Assembly: GCF_000739595.1 (NCBI RefSeq)
Contig: NZ_BBJP01000039.1
Span: forward strand, 62,001 to 126,000
Length of the DNA: 64,000 nucleotides
DNA from: Halorubrum halophilum
GTDB lineage: Archaea > Halobacteriota > Halobacteria > Halobacteriales > Haloferacaceae
Direction: 5' to 3'
Below the pieces are notes generated by a model. The model searched no databases and had not been told where the DNA came from. It saw only the letters and a list, made by a program, of their open reading frames with translations. The position numbers and the translations under genes were made by a program. Shown in pieces: positions 50,213-59,800 of the stretch. Within the stretch, counting starts at the first letter, position 1, and each line of letters opens with the position of its first letter.

Positions 50213-50968
50213 TTAGTCGTCGAAATCGAGGTCGAGGTCGAGCTCGCTGATGTCCTCGCCCTGCGACTCGCCCGGGAGGATGTCGCCGAGGCTCGCGCCG
50301 AACGCGGCGGCGGCCCAGACGACCGCCACGCGCGAGACCCGTTCGAGTCCGGTGGGATCCCCCTCGTGGAGCCGGCCCCAGAGGGCCAGCATGAACACGG
50401 AGGTGAACAGCGAGACGAGCAGGATCCCGGCGTAGCGCCGGGGAATAACCCCCAAAATCGGATGGCTGATCTCGATCTGGCGGAAGTCCGCGAAGTACAG
50501 CAGTCCGGCGGTCAGGAGGAGCACGAACCCCACGTGCGCGAGCAGGAAGACGGGAACGCCGCCCGGCGTCACCGCCGCGAACCACGTCGCGATCTCGAAG
50601 ACGCCCCCCTCGACGAGCAGGGGCAACGCGAAGAGGACCGACCCCACGAACGCCTCGGCCATGTCGCGCGACGTGTACTTGGTGATGCGGGTGGTGAACG
50701 CGGCGCTGCCGGGCATGCGCTCGACGAGCGAGATGGTCTGGCGCACCTTCTCGCGCTCGTGGCCCTCGTCGACCGTGTCGCTCAGGGCGTCGAGCTTCGC
50801 GAGCAGGTCGTTGATGTCCGGGTCCGCGGGGCCGTGCGTCGAGGCGTCGGAACTGCGCGAGGCATCGGAACTGCGCGAGGCATCGGAACTGCGCGAGGCG
50901 TCGGAGGCAGCGTCGCCCTCGCGGGAGCCGGAGCGATCGGAGCCGCCGTCCGGGCCGGAGCCGTCCAT
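50213..50968 (-). CDS. DUF2391-type haloarchaeal membrane protein
   Basis: 251 residues. A Ser/Asp-rich N-terminus with (SDASRS)n repeats is followed by a coiled segment (about 50-80) and six helices (95-225), ending in an acidic LDLDLDFDD tail. It matches the TIGR02587/DUF2391 type of integral membrane protein, function unknown. ATG 50968 is taken because upstream in-frame residues are Pro/Arg-rich. Confidence 0.75.
   Translation of the reverse strand: MDGSGPDGGSDRSGSREGDAASDASRSSDASRSSDASRSSDASTHGPADPDINDLLAKLDALSDTVDEGHEREKVRQTISLVERMPGSAAFTTRITKYTSRDMAEAFVGSVLFALPLLVEGGVFEIATWFAAVTPGGVPVFLLAHVGFVLLLTAGLLYFADFRQIEISHPILGVIPRRYAGILLVSLFTSVFMLALWGRLHEGDPTGLERVSRVAVVWAAAAFGASLGDILPGESQGEDISELDLDLDFDD
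50841..50894 (-). repeat. Three 18-bp tandem repeats
   Basis: Units GAGGCGTCGGAACTGCGC and two of GAGGCATCGGAACTGCGC encode the (S-D-A-S-R-S) repeats at the N-terminus of the membrane protein 50213-50968. Slippage here changes only a disordered tail. Confidence 0.85.
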
Positions 50969-51070
50969 TGGGTTCCGATCGAGACCGTCGTTTAAAAAGG
51001 GTGCCGGCGGCCGCCGGAGACGGGGCGGCGAACGACTTAAGTGGTGTGGAGTGTTAGCGTGTGACACGAG

Positions 51071-51223
51071 GTGAGTACGGAGGACATCGAAGACCGAGAC
51101 CTACAGCGATCGACGATCGGGTGGTACCGCATCGAGTTCTGTCCAGACGGCTTCCAGACACGGGCCGCGTCTCGGTCCCCGGACGCGCCCCGGACGACCG
51201 CTTCGCTCGCCGCGGCTTTTTAA
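51071..51223 (+). CDS. Possible 50-residue small protein
   Basis: GTG 51071 opens 50 codons beginning with an acidic stretch (STEDIEDRDLQRSTIGWYRIEF) and ending TAA. Start-proximal composition is haloarchaeal; the C-terminal third is Ala/Arg/Thr-rich and less convincing. No Shine-Dalgarno sequence is clear, and the TATA-like CTTAAG at 51035-51040 would favour a start nearer 51061. It may be noise; the rest of 50969-51268 holds no gene. Confidence 0.3.
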   Translation: MSTEDIEDRDLQRSTIGWYRIEFCPDGFQTRAASRSPDAPRTTASLAAAF

Positions 51224-51268
51224 GTACGTCCGTCCCGAAAGCGGCGGCCATCCCCCGCTACGGCGCGA

Positions 51269-52051
51269 CTACGATCCCTCCGAGATCCGCGAGCAGAACG
51301 CCGCCAGCGCCGCGTTGAACGCCGCCGGTTGCTCGAGCATCGCGAGGTGCGCGGCGCCCTCGATCGTCGCGCGCTCGCACTCCCCGATCCGGTCCGCGAG
51401 GTAGTCGTGGTACTCGACCGGCGTGAGCGCGTCGTGTTCGCCGACGACCGCGAGCGACGGGACCGCGATCTCGCCGAGGCGCTCGCGGACGTCGAAGGCG
51501 TGGCAGGTGCGGAAGTCGCGCTCGGTGACCGCGCGCCCGCACGCTCGCATCCCGGCGCGTGACAGCTCGACGTACTCCGGCGGCGCGTCGTGGAAGAGGC
51601 GGTCGGGCCCGTGAAGCAGCTCGATCGCCCGGTCGAAGTCGGTCGCCAGCGCGTCGCGCAGGGGCTCCGCGACGGCGAGTTTCGCGCCCGTGCCCGCGAG
51701 CACGAGCCCGTCGAGCGCGAGGTCGCGCTCCAAGGCGACCCACAGCGCCACGGCCCCACCCAGCGAGTTGCCGCAGAGAACGGTCGCGCCCGTCTCATCG
51801 ACGACGGCGGCGGCGTCGTCCGCGTACGCGTCGAGCGCATCGCGGCCGGCGGAGACATCGATGTCGTCGCTGTCGCCGTGGCCAGAGAGGTCGAGCGCTG
51901 CGACCGGGAACCGATCGCTCAGGCGCGCCTGCGCCTTCCAAACGTCTTTGCTCCCGCCGCTCCCGTGGACGAAACAGACCGTCGGCCCCTCGCCGCCGCG
52001 GTCGAAGGTCCGGTAGGCGGTGTCGCGGCCGTGGTGCGTGACCCGCTCCAT
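51269..52051 (-). CDS. Alpha/beta-hydrolase fold protein
   Basis: 260 residues. CFVHGSGGSKDVW (oxyanion HG), nucleophile elbow GNSLGGA (Ser near 97), an acid in VVGEHDALTP and His in EGAAHLAMLEQP complete a catalytic triad. Substrate unknown; esterases, lactonases and haloperoxidase-like enzymes share the pattern. ATG 52051 is chosen because the fold begins at once. The TnpB element lies just upstream at 52078-53463, so its natural upstream region may have been displaced. Confidence 0.85.
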   Translation of the reverse strand: MERVTHHGRDTAYRTFDRGGEGPTVCFVHGSGGSKDVWKAQARLSDRFPVAALDLSGHGDSDDIDVSAGRDALDAYADDAAAVVDETGATVLCGNSLGGAVALWVALERDLALDGLVLAGTGAKLAVAEPLRDALATDFDRAIELLHGPDRLFHDAPPEYVELSRAGMRACGRAVTERDFRTCHAFDVRERLGEIAVPSLAVVGEHDALTPVEYHDYLADRIGECERATIEGAAHLAMLEQPAAFNAALAAFCSRISEGS

Positions 52052-52077
52052 GGGCGTTGCTCCCGCGCGCCGTCTCT

Positions 52078-53463
52078 TGAATGTTACCGCGCGCACGGTG
52101 GCGCGGGGAATCCTGCTCTCACGAGGGCAGGCTTCCTGTTTCGATGACGTGACTTGCAGACACCGACTCAAAGCGATCCGTGTCCGTAGCGGCCACAGTC
52201 TCCACAGGCGTTGATTCGGGCCATCCCAGCCCTCGTTCAGCAAACCCTCTCTGCAAGACGTTCATCGCCGCGTTCGCGTCCCTGTCTGTCTCGAACCCAC
52301 AACTCGGACACGAGTGTTCTCTAACCCAGATGGGTTTCGCTGTCTCCACACCGCACGACGCGCATTCTTTGGTCGTGCCTCGGGCTTCGACTTGCACTAC
52401 GTGAGTGCCGTACAACGCTGCTTTGTATTCGAGGAGAGTGATGAACTGTCGCCACGCCGCGTCTTGCTTGTTCCGAGCGTTGTGCGACTGTTCGAGCATC
52501 TCCTTGACATTCAAGTCTTCGACAAATACGGCGTCGTACGTCTTCACGAGCCACGTCGTAATCTTGTGCTGGTAGTCCAGCACCTTCCGCCGGATGTGAC
52601 GCCTAGCCTTCGCCACTTCTTGGCGTTGCTTCTCGTAGTTATTTGATCCGTGTTCTTTCCGTGAGAGTTTCCGTTGCTCGTGGCGGAGCCGATCGTACTC
52701 GTCATCGAGATCGATCCAATCCACAGTCTTCCCGTCACTCGTGTGGACGTAGTTGAGGATACCAAGGTCAATCCCCACGCTGTTACTCGCGGTGAGTGAT
52801 TCAACAGCGGGTTTTTCTGGGACGTGTTCGTCCTCAGTTTCGAGACTAAATGTGATGAACCACTCTCCCGTGGTTTCCTTTTTGAATGTGGCTTCTTTGA
52901 TCGAAGCGTGGTCAGGAATGGGGCGAGAGTACCGGATCTTCATCCATCCAATTTTGCTGAACCAAACGTATGCGTCCTTGTCGTGGCCCCTCTTTTCATC
53001 GAGGTCAAAGCCAGACTGATTGTACGTGACGCTTCGGTAGTCGGTGGGTGCTTGCCGTTTGAGCCGACCGACGTTGTACCCCTTTTCTTTGAGTTCACTC
53101 AGGACAGTGAGGTTGTGGTGGAAGCGAGCGACAGTGGCTTGTGCAGCTTTCGAGTGTGTTTCTGCGAACACTGGCCACGTGCGTTTCCACTCAGGGAGTT
53201 TGTTGTTCTGGTCGTACTCGCTCGGTTTGTCGTCCTCGGGACTATTCGTGTAGTCCCAGCGGACGTGGTTGTAGAGTTGACGATGAACGTTTAGATGGTG
53301 TTCCAGTCCTTCCGCTACCTCTTGTGTCGGGTAAGCGTGGTAGCGGTGACTGTATTCCATCGCTGTCTTGTGATTAGTGATATGTTGATTTAATGGTTTG
53401 TATTGTGAGTTGTCGGCTTCATCCCCGACCACGGTGGGTCGGGGTATTCGCCCCGTATCTATC
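52078..53463 (-). mobile_element. IS1341-type element: TnpB with hairpin ends, no TnpA
   Basis: About 1386 bp. On the minus strand the left end follows TTTAT (53464-53468 on plus as ATAAA), reads GGCGAATACC and a strong hairpin CCCCGACC..GGTCGGGG, then ATGAAGCCGACA. The right end has GGATTCCCCGCGCC, a GC hairpin and ends ACATTCAA at 52078. The internally deleted element at 5233-5736 has the same layout, which defines these borders. The tnpB 3' end plus about 40 bases downstream should give the omega RNA, with its guide being sequence beyond 52078. No transposase TnpA is present, so movement would need one in trans. Confidence 0.7.
52119..53360 (-). CDS. tnpB: RNA-guided nuclease TnpB (IS1341 family)
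   Basis: 413 residues from ATG 53360. The RuvC-like catalytic residues are present: Asp198 in GIDLGI, Glu281 in VFVEDLNV and Asp361 in DRDANAAMN. A zinc ribbon lies between the last two (CASC 333-336, CPSC 351-354). TnpB uses an omega RNA from its own 3' end to cut DNA next to a short TAM, which helps retain the element. All motifs are intact, so it is probably active. A longer in-frame start at 53474 runs across the left-end hairpin and is rejected. Confidence 0.9.
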   Translation of the reverse strand: MEYSHRYHAYPTQEVAEGLEHHLNVHRQLYNHVRWDYTNSPEDDKPSEYDQNNKLPEWKRTWPVFAETHSKAAQATVARFHHNLTVLSELKEKGYNVGRLKRQAPTDYRSVTYNQSGFDLDEKRGHDKDAYVWFSKIGWMKIRYSRPIPDHASIKEATFKKETTGEWFITFSLETEDEHVPEKPAVESLTASNSVGIDLGILNYVHTSDGKTVDWIDLDDEYDRLRHEQRKLSRKEHGSNNYEKQRQEVAKARRHIRRKVLDYQHKITTWLVKTYDAVFVEDLNVKEMLEQSHNARNKQDAAWRQFITLLEYKAALYGTHVVQVEARGTTKECASCGVETAKPIWVREHSCPSCGFETDRDANAAMNVLQRGFAERGLGWPESTPVETVAATDTDRFESVSASHVIETGSLPS

Positions 53464-53574
53464 ATAAAGGGCACCGCCGAGCCGAGCGGTCGCCGACGGC
53501 GCCGCGATTGACCCCGAACCGCAACACTACCGATATTCTGTTATCATCTCACGTCCTGCGGTTTTTGGCGATAT

Positions 53575-53583
53575 GTTTATATA
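53575..53583 (+). promoter_or_regulatory. TATA box of the 53609-Cdc48 operon
   Basis: GTTTATATA, about 27 bases before ATG 53609, predicts a leaderless mRNA for the two-gene operon. The intact TnpB element ends about 110 bp upstream, so it did not separate promoter from gene. Confidence 0.65.
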
Positions 53584-53608
53584 CTCTCGCGCCTAACTTG
53601 TAGTTAGC

Positions 53609-53860
53609 ATGAATCACCAACAGACCCGATCGAGCGGAGACGGCGCGCTGCTCCGCCGGTACGAGTACGAGGACGGGTGGGTCGTCGCCGCCGATCTGGG
53701 CGCCGACGCCGAGAACGTCTCCGTCGACACGGTCGGCGAGACCGCGATCGTCGTGATCGAGAGCGACGACGAGCCCGTCGAGTCGGAGTTCGAGCTCCCG
53801 AGCGAGGCCGACTCGGTCTCCGTCGAGAACGGCGTGGTCACCGTGGAGGGCCAGCGATGA
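53609..53860 (+). CDS. Small Hsp20-like protein coupled to Cdc48
   Basis: 83 residues. A beta-sandwich of Hsp20 type: [28 protein letters not shown] and [16 protein letters not shown]. It lacks the longer N-terminus of classical small heat-shock proteins. The last codons overlap the cdc48 start (ATGA), so the two are translated together. A cofactor or adaptor role for Cdc48 is inferred from this coupling, which is conserved in haloarchaea as far as I recall. Confidence 0.75.
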   Translation: MNHQQTRSSGDGALLRRYEYEDGWVVAADLGADAENVSVDTVGETAIVVIESDDEPVESEFELPSEADSVSVENGVVTVEGQR

Positions 53861-56124
53861 ATCTCACGGTCAGACCGCTGAAACAGAAGGACGCCGGGCG
53901 CCGCCTCGCGGCGATCGACCGCGTCGCCGCCGAGGAGCTCGGGCTCTCCGGCGGGGACATCGTCCGCGTCGAGGGATCGGACGGCGCCGCGATCGCCCGC
54001 GTCTGGCCCGGGTACCCCGAGGACGACGGGACGGGCGTCGTGCGCATCGACGGCCGCCTCCGTCAGGAGGCCGGCGTCGGGATCGACGACCGCGTGACCG
54101 TCGAGGACGTCGACGTCTCGCGGGCGGAGTCGGTCACCATCGCCTTCCCGAGCCAGCTCCGCGTCCGCGGGCAGATCGCCCCGTTCATCCGCGACAAGCT
54201 CTCCGGCCAGCCGGTGACCGAGGGCCAGACGATCCGCACGTCGATGGGCTTCGGCCTGATGGGCGGTCAGTCGCAGGCGGTGCCGATGAAGGTCGCCTCG
54301 ACGACTCCGTCGGGGACCGTCGTCATCACCGACGACACCGAGATCGAGATCTCCGAGGTCCCCGCCGAGGAGCTGACCGAGCAGAGCGAGGCCGGTGACG
54401 GCTCCAGCGAGGGGCCGGACGTGGCCTACGAGGACATCGGCGGGCTCGACAGCGAACTCGAACAGGTCCGCGAGATGATCGAGCTACCGATGCGGCACCC
54501 GGAGCTGTTCAAGCGGCTCGGCATCGATCCGCCCAAGGGCGTGCTCCTGCACGGCCCGCCGGGCACGGGGAAGACCCTGATCGCCAAGGCCGTCGCCAAC
54601 GAGATCGACGCGAACTTCCACACGATCTCCGGCCCGGAGATCATGTCGAAGTACTACGGCGAGTCGGAGGAGAAGCTCCGTGAGGTGTTCGAGGAGGCGT
54701 CCGAGGAGGCGCCCGCGATCATCTTCATGGACGAGCTCGACTCCATCGCGCCCAAACGCGAGGAGGCCGGCGGCGACGTGGAGCGCCGCGTCGTGGCCCA
54801 GCTGCTCTCGCTGATGGACGGGCTCGAGGAACGCGGCGAGGTCGTCGTCATCGGGGCGACGAACCGCGTCGACGCCATCGACCCCGCGCTCCGGCGCGGC
54901 GGCCGGTTCGACCGCGAGATCGAGGTCGGCGTCCCCGACCGCGAGGGCCGCAAGGAGATCCTGCAGGTCCACACGCGGAACATGCCCCTGGTCGACGAGA
55001 TCGACTTAGACGAGTACGCGGACAACACCCACGGCTTCGTCGGCGCCGACTTGGAGTCGCTGGCGAAGGAGTCGGCGATGCACGCGCTGCGGCGCATCCG
55101 CCCCGATCTCGACCTCGAGAGCGACGAGATCGACGCCGACGTGCTGAACTCCATCCAGGTCACGGAGTCCGACTTCAAGGAGGCGATGAAGGGCATCGAA
55201 CCCTCCGCGCTCCGCGAGGTGTTCGTCGAGGTCCCCGACGTGAGCTGGGAGCAGGTCGGCGGCTTAGAGGACACCAAAGAGCGGCTCCGCGAGACGATCC
55301 AGTGGCCGCTCGAGTACCCCGAGGTGTTCGAGGAGCTCGACATGCAGGCCGCCAAGGGCGTCCTGATGTACGGCCCGCCGGGCACGGGGAAGACCCTGCT
55401 CGCGAAGGCGGTCGCCAACGAGGCGGAGTCGAACTTCATCTCGATCAAGGGGCCCGAGCTGCTGAACAAGTTCGTGGGCGAGTCCGAGAAGGGCGTCCGT
55501 GAGGTGTTCAGCAAGGCCCGCGAGAACGCGCCGACGATCGTGTTCTTCGACGAGATCGACTCGATCGCGACCGAGCGCGGCAAGAACTCCGGCGACTCCG
55601 GCGTCGGCGAACGCGTCGTCTCACAGCTGCTGACGGAGCTCGACGGGCTCGAATCGCTGGAGGACGTGGTCGTTATCGCGACGACGAACCGCCCGGACCT
55701 GATCGACTCGGCGCTGCTCCGGCCCGGCCGGCTGGACCGCCACGTGCACGTCCCCGTGCCTGACGAGGACGCGCGCCGGAAGATCCTAGAGGTCCACACC
55801 CGGAACAAGCCGCTGGCCGACGACGTCGACCTCGACGCCATCGCCCGGAAGACCGAGGGCTACGTCGGCGCCGACATCGAGGCCGTGGCCCGCGAGGCGT
55901 CGATGAACGCCTCCCGGGAGTTCATCGGCAGCGTCTCGCGCGAGGAAGTGGGCGAGTCCGTCGGCAACGTCCGCGTGACGATGCAGCACTTCGAGGACGC
56001 GCTCGACGAGGTGAACCCGAGCGTCACCCCCGAGACGCGCGAGCGCTACGAGGAGATCGAAAAGCAGTTCCGCCGGTCGGAGGTCGAGTCCGCGGAGACC
56101 GAGCCCGGAACCGCCTTCCAGTAG
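53857..56124 (+). CDS. cdc48: Cdc48/VCP-type AAA ATPase
   Basis: 755 residues. An N-terminal double-psi barrel (1-185) is followed by D1 with Walker A GPPGTGKT (about 233-240) and Walker [10 protein letters not shown], and D2 with Walker A GPPGTGKT (about 506-513) and Walker [10 protein letters not shown], plus arginine-finger segments and a short C-terminal tail. It unfolds substrates for the proteasome. ATG 53857 overlaps the upstream Hsp20-like gene. Both ATPase sites look intact. Confidence 0.95.
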   Translation: MNLTVRPLKQKDAGRRLAAIDRVAAEELGLSGGDIVRVEGSDGAAIARVWPGYPEDDGTGVVRIDGRLRQEAGVGIDDRVTVEDVDVSRAESVTIAFPSQLRVRGQIAPFIRDKLSGQPVTEGQTIRTSMGFGLMGGQSQAVPMKVASTTPSGTVVITDDTEIEISEVPAEELTEQSEAGDGSSEGPDVAYEDIGGLDSELEQVREMIELPMRHPELFKRLGIDPPKGVLLHGPPGTGKTLIAKAVANEIDANFHTISGPEIMSKYYGESEEKLREVFEEASEEAPAIIFMDELDSIAPKREEAGGDVERRVVAQLLSLMDGLEERGEVVVIGATNRVDAIDPALRRGGRFDREIEVGVPDREGRKEILQVHTRNMPLVDEIDLDEYADNTHGFVGADLESLAKESAMHALRRIRPDLDLESDEIDADVLNSIQVTESDFKEAMKGIEPSALREVFVEVPDVSWEQVGGLEDTKERLRETIQWPLEYPEVFEELDMQAAKGVLMYGPPGTGKTLLAKAVANEAESNFISIKGPELLNKFVGESEKGVREVFSKARENAPTIVFFDEIDSIATERGKNSGDSGVGERVVSQLLTELDGLESLEDVVVIATTNRPDLIDSALLRPGRLDRHVHVPVPDEDARRKILEVHTRNKPLADDVDLDAIARKTEGYVGADIEAVAREASMNASREFIGSVSREEVGESVGNVRVTMQHFEDALDEVNPSVTPETRERYEEIEKQFRRSEVESAETEPGTAFQ

Positions 56125-56166
56125 TCGGTCCGGCTCCGGTCGGATCGGCCCGCGGCTGCGGTTTTT

Positions 56167-56379
56167 CTAGACGACGCCCAGCGTCGACAGCAGGTAGAGC
56201 ACGGCGACGACGACGATTCCGATCGTGACGAGTCGCCACGCGAGCTTCAACACGAACTTCCCGAGGACGATCACAACCGCGATAGCGACGAGCGCGGCGA
56301 GGAGTTGACCGGTCGGGCTGGCGAGGATGCCGGCCTGAAGCGGTACCGAAGCCGCGAGCGCGGCGAGCGAAGCAGTCAT
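56167..56379 (-). CDS. Small two-helix membrane protein
   Basis: 70 residues with two long hydrophobic segments (about 5-35 and 42-65). ATG 56379 sits about 25 bases downstream of a TATA-like CATAAGCTT region (56402-56411, minus strand), giving a leaderless start; ATG 56406 is an alternative. It converges on cdc48. No family recognised beyond common haloarchaeal small membrane proteins. Confidence 0.5.
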   Translation of the reverse strand: MTASLAALAASVPLQAGILASPTGQLLAALVAIAVVIVLGKFVLKLAWRLVTIGIVVVAVLYLLSTLGVV

Positions 56380-56833
56380 GTCCGGGTCCACGGCGACGCC
56401 CGGCATAAGCTTGTGGGAGCGAGAGCGACCGACTGTTGTCGTTTTTTGATAGGTCTGCGGCAAAAACCGCGGCTGACGACGACGAACGATCACCGGTACG
56501 ACCCCCGTGAACGCGGTACCGTGTCGCATTCCCCGGCGAGTCCCCGCCGAACAACCCCCCTTTTGTTCCGGTGGGAAGGGACCTCTTTGATGCGGTTTTC
56601 TCCGCCACCGATCAGTTTCACTCCGGTCTGGCTACGCTTATGTGTCCGGAGTCCGTTCCTTGTCGACGTACCGAAATTCAGCGTCAGACGCGCGGAACGG
56701 ACGTTGCATAACGAATCGTACATATAGACGCCCGTCGGGTCCGAATATCCGAACGTACAAGGGCCCGCCTCACAAGTACACCAACACTACAGATGATCCA
56801 TATCTCACGCCAACCGAGCGGGGTGGCCGTCGA
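56380..56833. other. Intergenic region upstream of nrdJ
   Basis: 454 bp with no gene seen. ACATATAG at 56718-56725 can be a TATA box, giving an nrdJ leader of roughly 80-90 bases. A stem CTGCGG..CCGCGG near 56454-56474 may end another transcript. I looked for a cobalamin-riboswitch B12 box, since NrdJ uses adenosylcobalamin, and did not recognise one. Confidence 0.4.
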
Positions 56834-59800
56834 ATGAGCAGCGACGGCGTCGCCGCCGACGAACTCGAACTGCCGATCAAACGCACCACGGGCGAGACGA
56901 TGGAGGACCGTCTCACCGCCAACGCCTACCACAACATCCTGCCCGCGCGCTACCTCCGGAAGAACGCGGACGGGGAGGCGATCGAAAATCCCGAAGAGCT
57001 GTTCGACCGCGTCGCGCGCAACGTCGCGCTCGCTGAGGCCGTGTTCGAGGCCGAGAAACAGGACGTTGAGGTCACGGTCACGCCCGACCAGCTCAAGCCC
57101 GATCACCCGCGGCGCGACGAGCTCGCCGAGGAGGTCTTCGGCGCGGGGACCACCGCCGAAGATGACGCCGAGACGGCGCTCACCGCCCACAACGTCAACA
57201 AGTTCGCGTACGACACCGTCGTCCCCGAGCTGCCCGAGAGCGTGCGCGACCACGTCGAGGCGACCGCGGACCGATTCCGCGACGGGATGGAACAGCTCTC
57301 CTTCATGCCGAACTCGCCGACGCTGATGAACGCGGGCGACGAGCTTCAGCAGCTCTCCGCCTGCTTCGTCGACTCGCCAGAGGACGACATCACCGACATC
57401 CACCAGACCGCCAAGGAGGCGGCCGAGGTGTTCCAGTCCGGCGGCGGCATGGGGTACGCCTTCTGGAAGCTCCGCCCCTACGGTGACTCCGTCGGCTCCA
57501 CCGGCGGCATCGCCTCCGGGCCGATCACGTTCATGCGGACGTTCGACCAGATGTGCGAGACGATCGCGCAGGGCGGCGCGCGCCGCGGCGCCCAGATGGG
57601 CGTCATGCGCGTCTCGCACCCGGACGTCATCCAGTTCATCCACTCGAAGAACAAGGACGTCTCGCTGGCTCACTCACTGCGCCTGAACGACCCCGACGAC
57701 TTCACGCACAACTCCTTCGCGGACGCCTTGGAGGAGGCGCGCGAGCTGATTGATGACGACGGGAAGGTCCCCGAACACCTCCGGAACGCTGTCGAGGGCC
57801 ACCTCTCGAACTTCAACATCAGCGTCGGCGTCACCGACGACTTCATGGAGGCGCTGTACAACGACGAGGAGTTCACCTTCACCAACCCCCGCACGGAGGA
57901 GCCCCACGTCGCGACCCCCGAGACGAAGGAGATATACGACATGTTCGGCCTCGGCGAGCACGTCGAGGTCGGCGAGGTGCTCTCGATCCCGGCCCAGGAA
58001 CTCTGGGACGACATGATCGAGGGCGCCCACGAGAACGGCGAGCCGGGCGTCATCTACCTCGAGCGTGTCAACAAGGAGCACTCCTTCGACACCGAGGAAC
58101 ACCCCGACCACCGGATCCTCGCGACGAACCCCTGTGTCACCGGCGACACGCTGATCAGCACCGAAAACGGCCTCGTCGAGGCTGAAGAACTCTACGAGCA
58201 AGGTGTCGCGCGCGACGTGGTCGTGGACGGGCGCCTCAGCGAGGAGACGCTCAAGGAAGCGAGTAGCGTCTACAAAACCGGCGAGAAGGACGTCTACAAG
58301 CTCACGACCGAAGAGGGGTACGAACTCCGGCTGACCGCCGACCACCGCGTCATGACGGACGACGGATGGGTCGAAGCCGGTGATCTCGGTGCAGGCGACA
58401 CGGTTCACATTCAGAACCGGAAAGGCTCCTTCGGCCAGCACGGAACGGCCGCGGAAGGTCGTGTGCTCGGCTGGATGGTCGGTGACGGCCACCTCAAAAA
58501 CGGTGAAGAACGTGCCGTACTCAACTTCTACGACGAGGACGCCGAGGTCTCGGAGTCGTTCGCGGCCGATGTGAACGAGGTCGTTCGCGATCCCGTCGGT
58601 AACGCCGACTACGAGGTCGGTGTCAACGAGATCGCCAGAGGTGACGACTACCGCGGTACACAGGCCGTCGAACAGCGGATCCGCTCGGCCCGACTGTACG
58701 AGTACGCCGAGGAGGCCGGCTTAGTCGACCAGAAGCATCAGGTTCCTGAGGCAGTGATGCGCGGGAGCGAGGAGATGGCACGCGGATACCTCCGTGCGCT
58801 GTTCTCCGCGGACGGCAGCGTACAGGGAAGCAGTGAAAATGGACGGAGTATTCGACTCGCGAGTTCGGAACTTGATCTGTTAAAACAGACTCAACAACTG
58901 CTTCTCAACTTCGGTATCGCGAGTCGACTCTACCGTGAGCGTCGTCCCGCACAGAGTCGAAAGCTGCCGGATGGTAACGGTGGAACGAAAGAATACGACA
59001 CGAAAGCTCAACACGAACTGGCGATAACCAAGGACAATCAACAACGGTTCGCCGAGGAGATTGGATTCCTCCGTGATGATAAATCAGAGCAACTCCGAGA
59101 GAATCTCGATGCATATACATACGGCCCGCAGAGTGAGACGTTCACCGCAACTGTAGCCGCAGTCACGGCCGATGGACATGAGGAAGTATACGATCTGACT
59201 GAGCCGGAAACGCACTCGTTCGTCGCTAACGGTGTTGTAACCCATAATTGCGGGGAGCAACCGTTGGAGGAGTACGAGGCGTGTAACCTCGGCCACATCA
59301 ACCTCTCGACGCTCGCGGCGCAGGACGCGCCGGACTGGCGCGTCTGGTCCGCGGAGCACGCCGACGAGTACGACTCGCAGGAGGCGGCGATCGACGCCTT
59401 CCTCGAGGAGGCGATCGACTTCGAGGAGTTCGACGAGCGCATCGACTACGGCACCCGCTTCCTGGAGAACGTGGTCACGATGTCGGACTTCCCGGTCGAG
59501 AAGATCGAGCAGAAGGTCCGCGACATGCGGAAGATCGGACTGGGAGTGATGGGGCTCGCGCAGCTGTACATCCAGCTCGGGATCCAGTACGGTACCGAGC
59601 CGGGTCACGAGGTCGCCCGCCAGCTGATGACGCACATCAACCACGCGTCGAAGCAGACCTCCCACGAGCTCGCGACGGAGCGCGGGACGTTCAACGACTG
59701 GGACGAGTCGAAGTACGCGAACCCCACCGAGCACCGCGAGTGGTTCGAGCACTACACCGGGCTCGACGCCGACGAGTGGGAAGACGGGTTCCCGATCCGC

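Noticed and set aside
50841-50894. CRISPR or operator array
   Set aside because: Three contiguous 18-bp units encode SDASRS repeats in a membrane protein.
56380-56833. Adenosylcobalamin riboswitch upstream of nrdJ
   Set aside because: No recognisable B12 box or long multi-stem leader.
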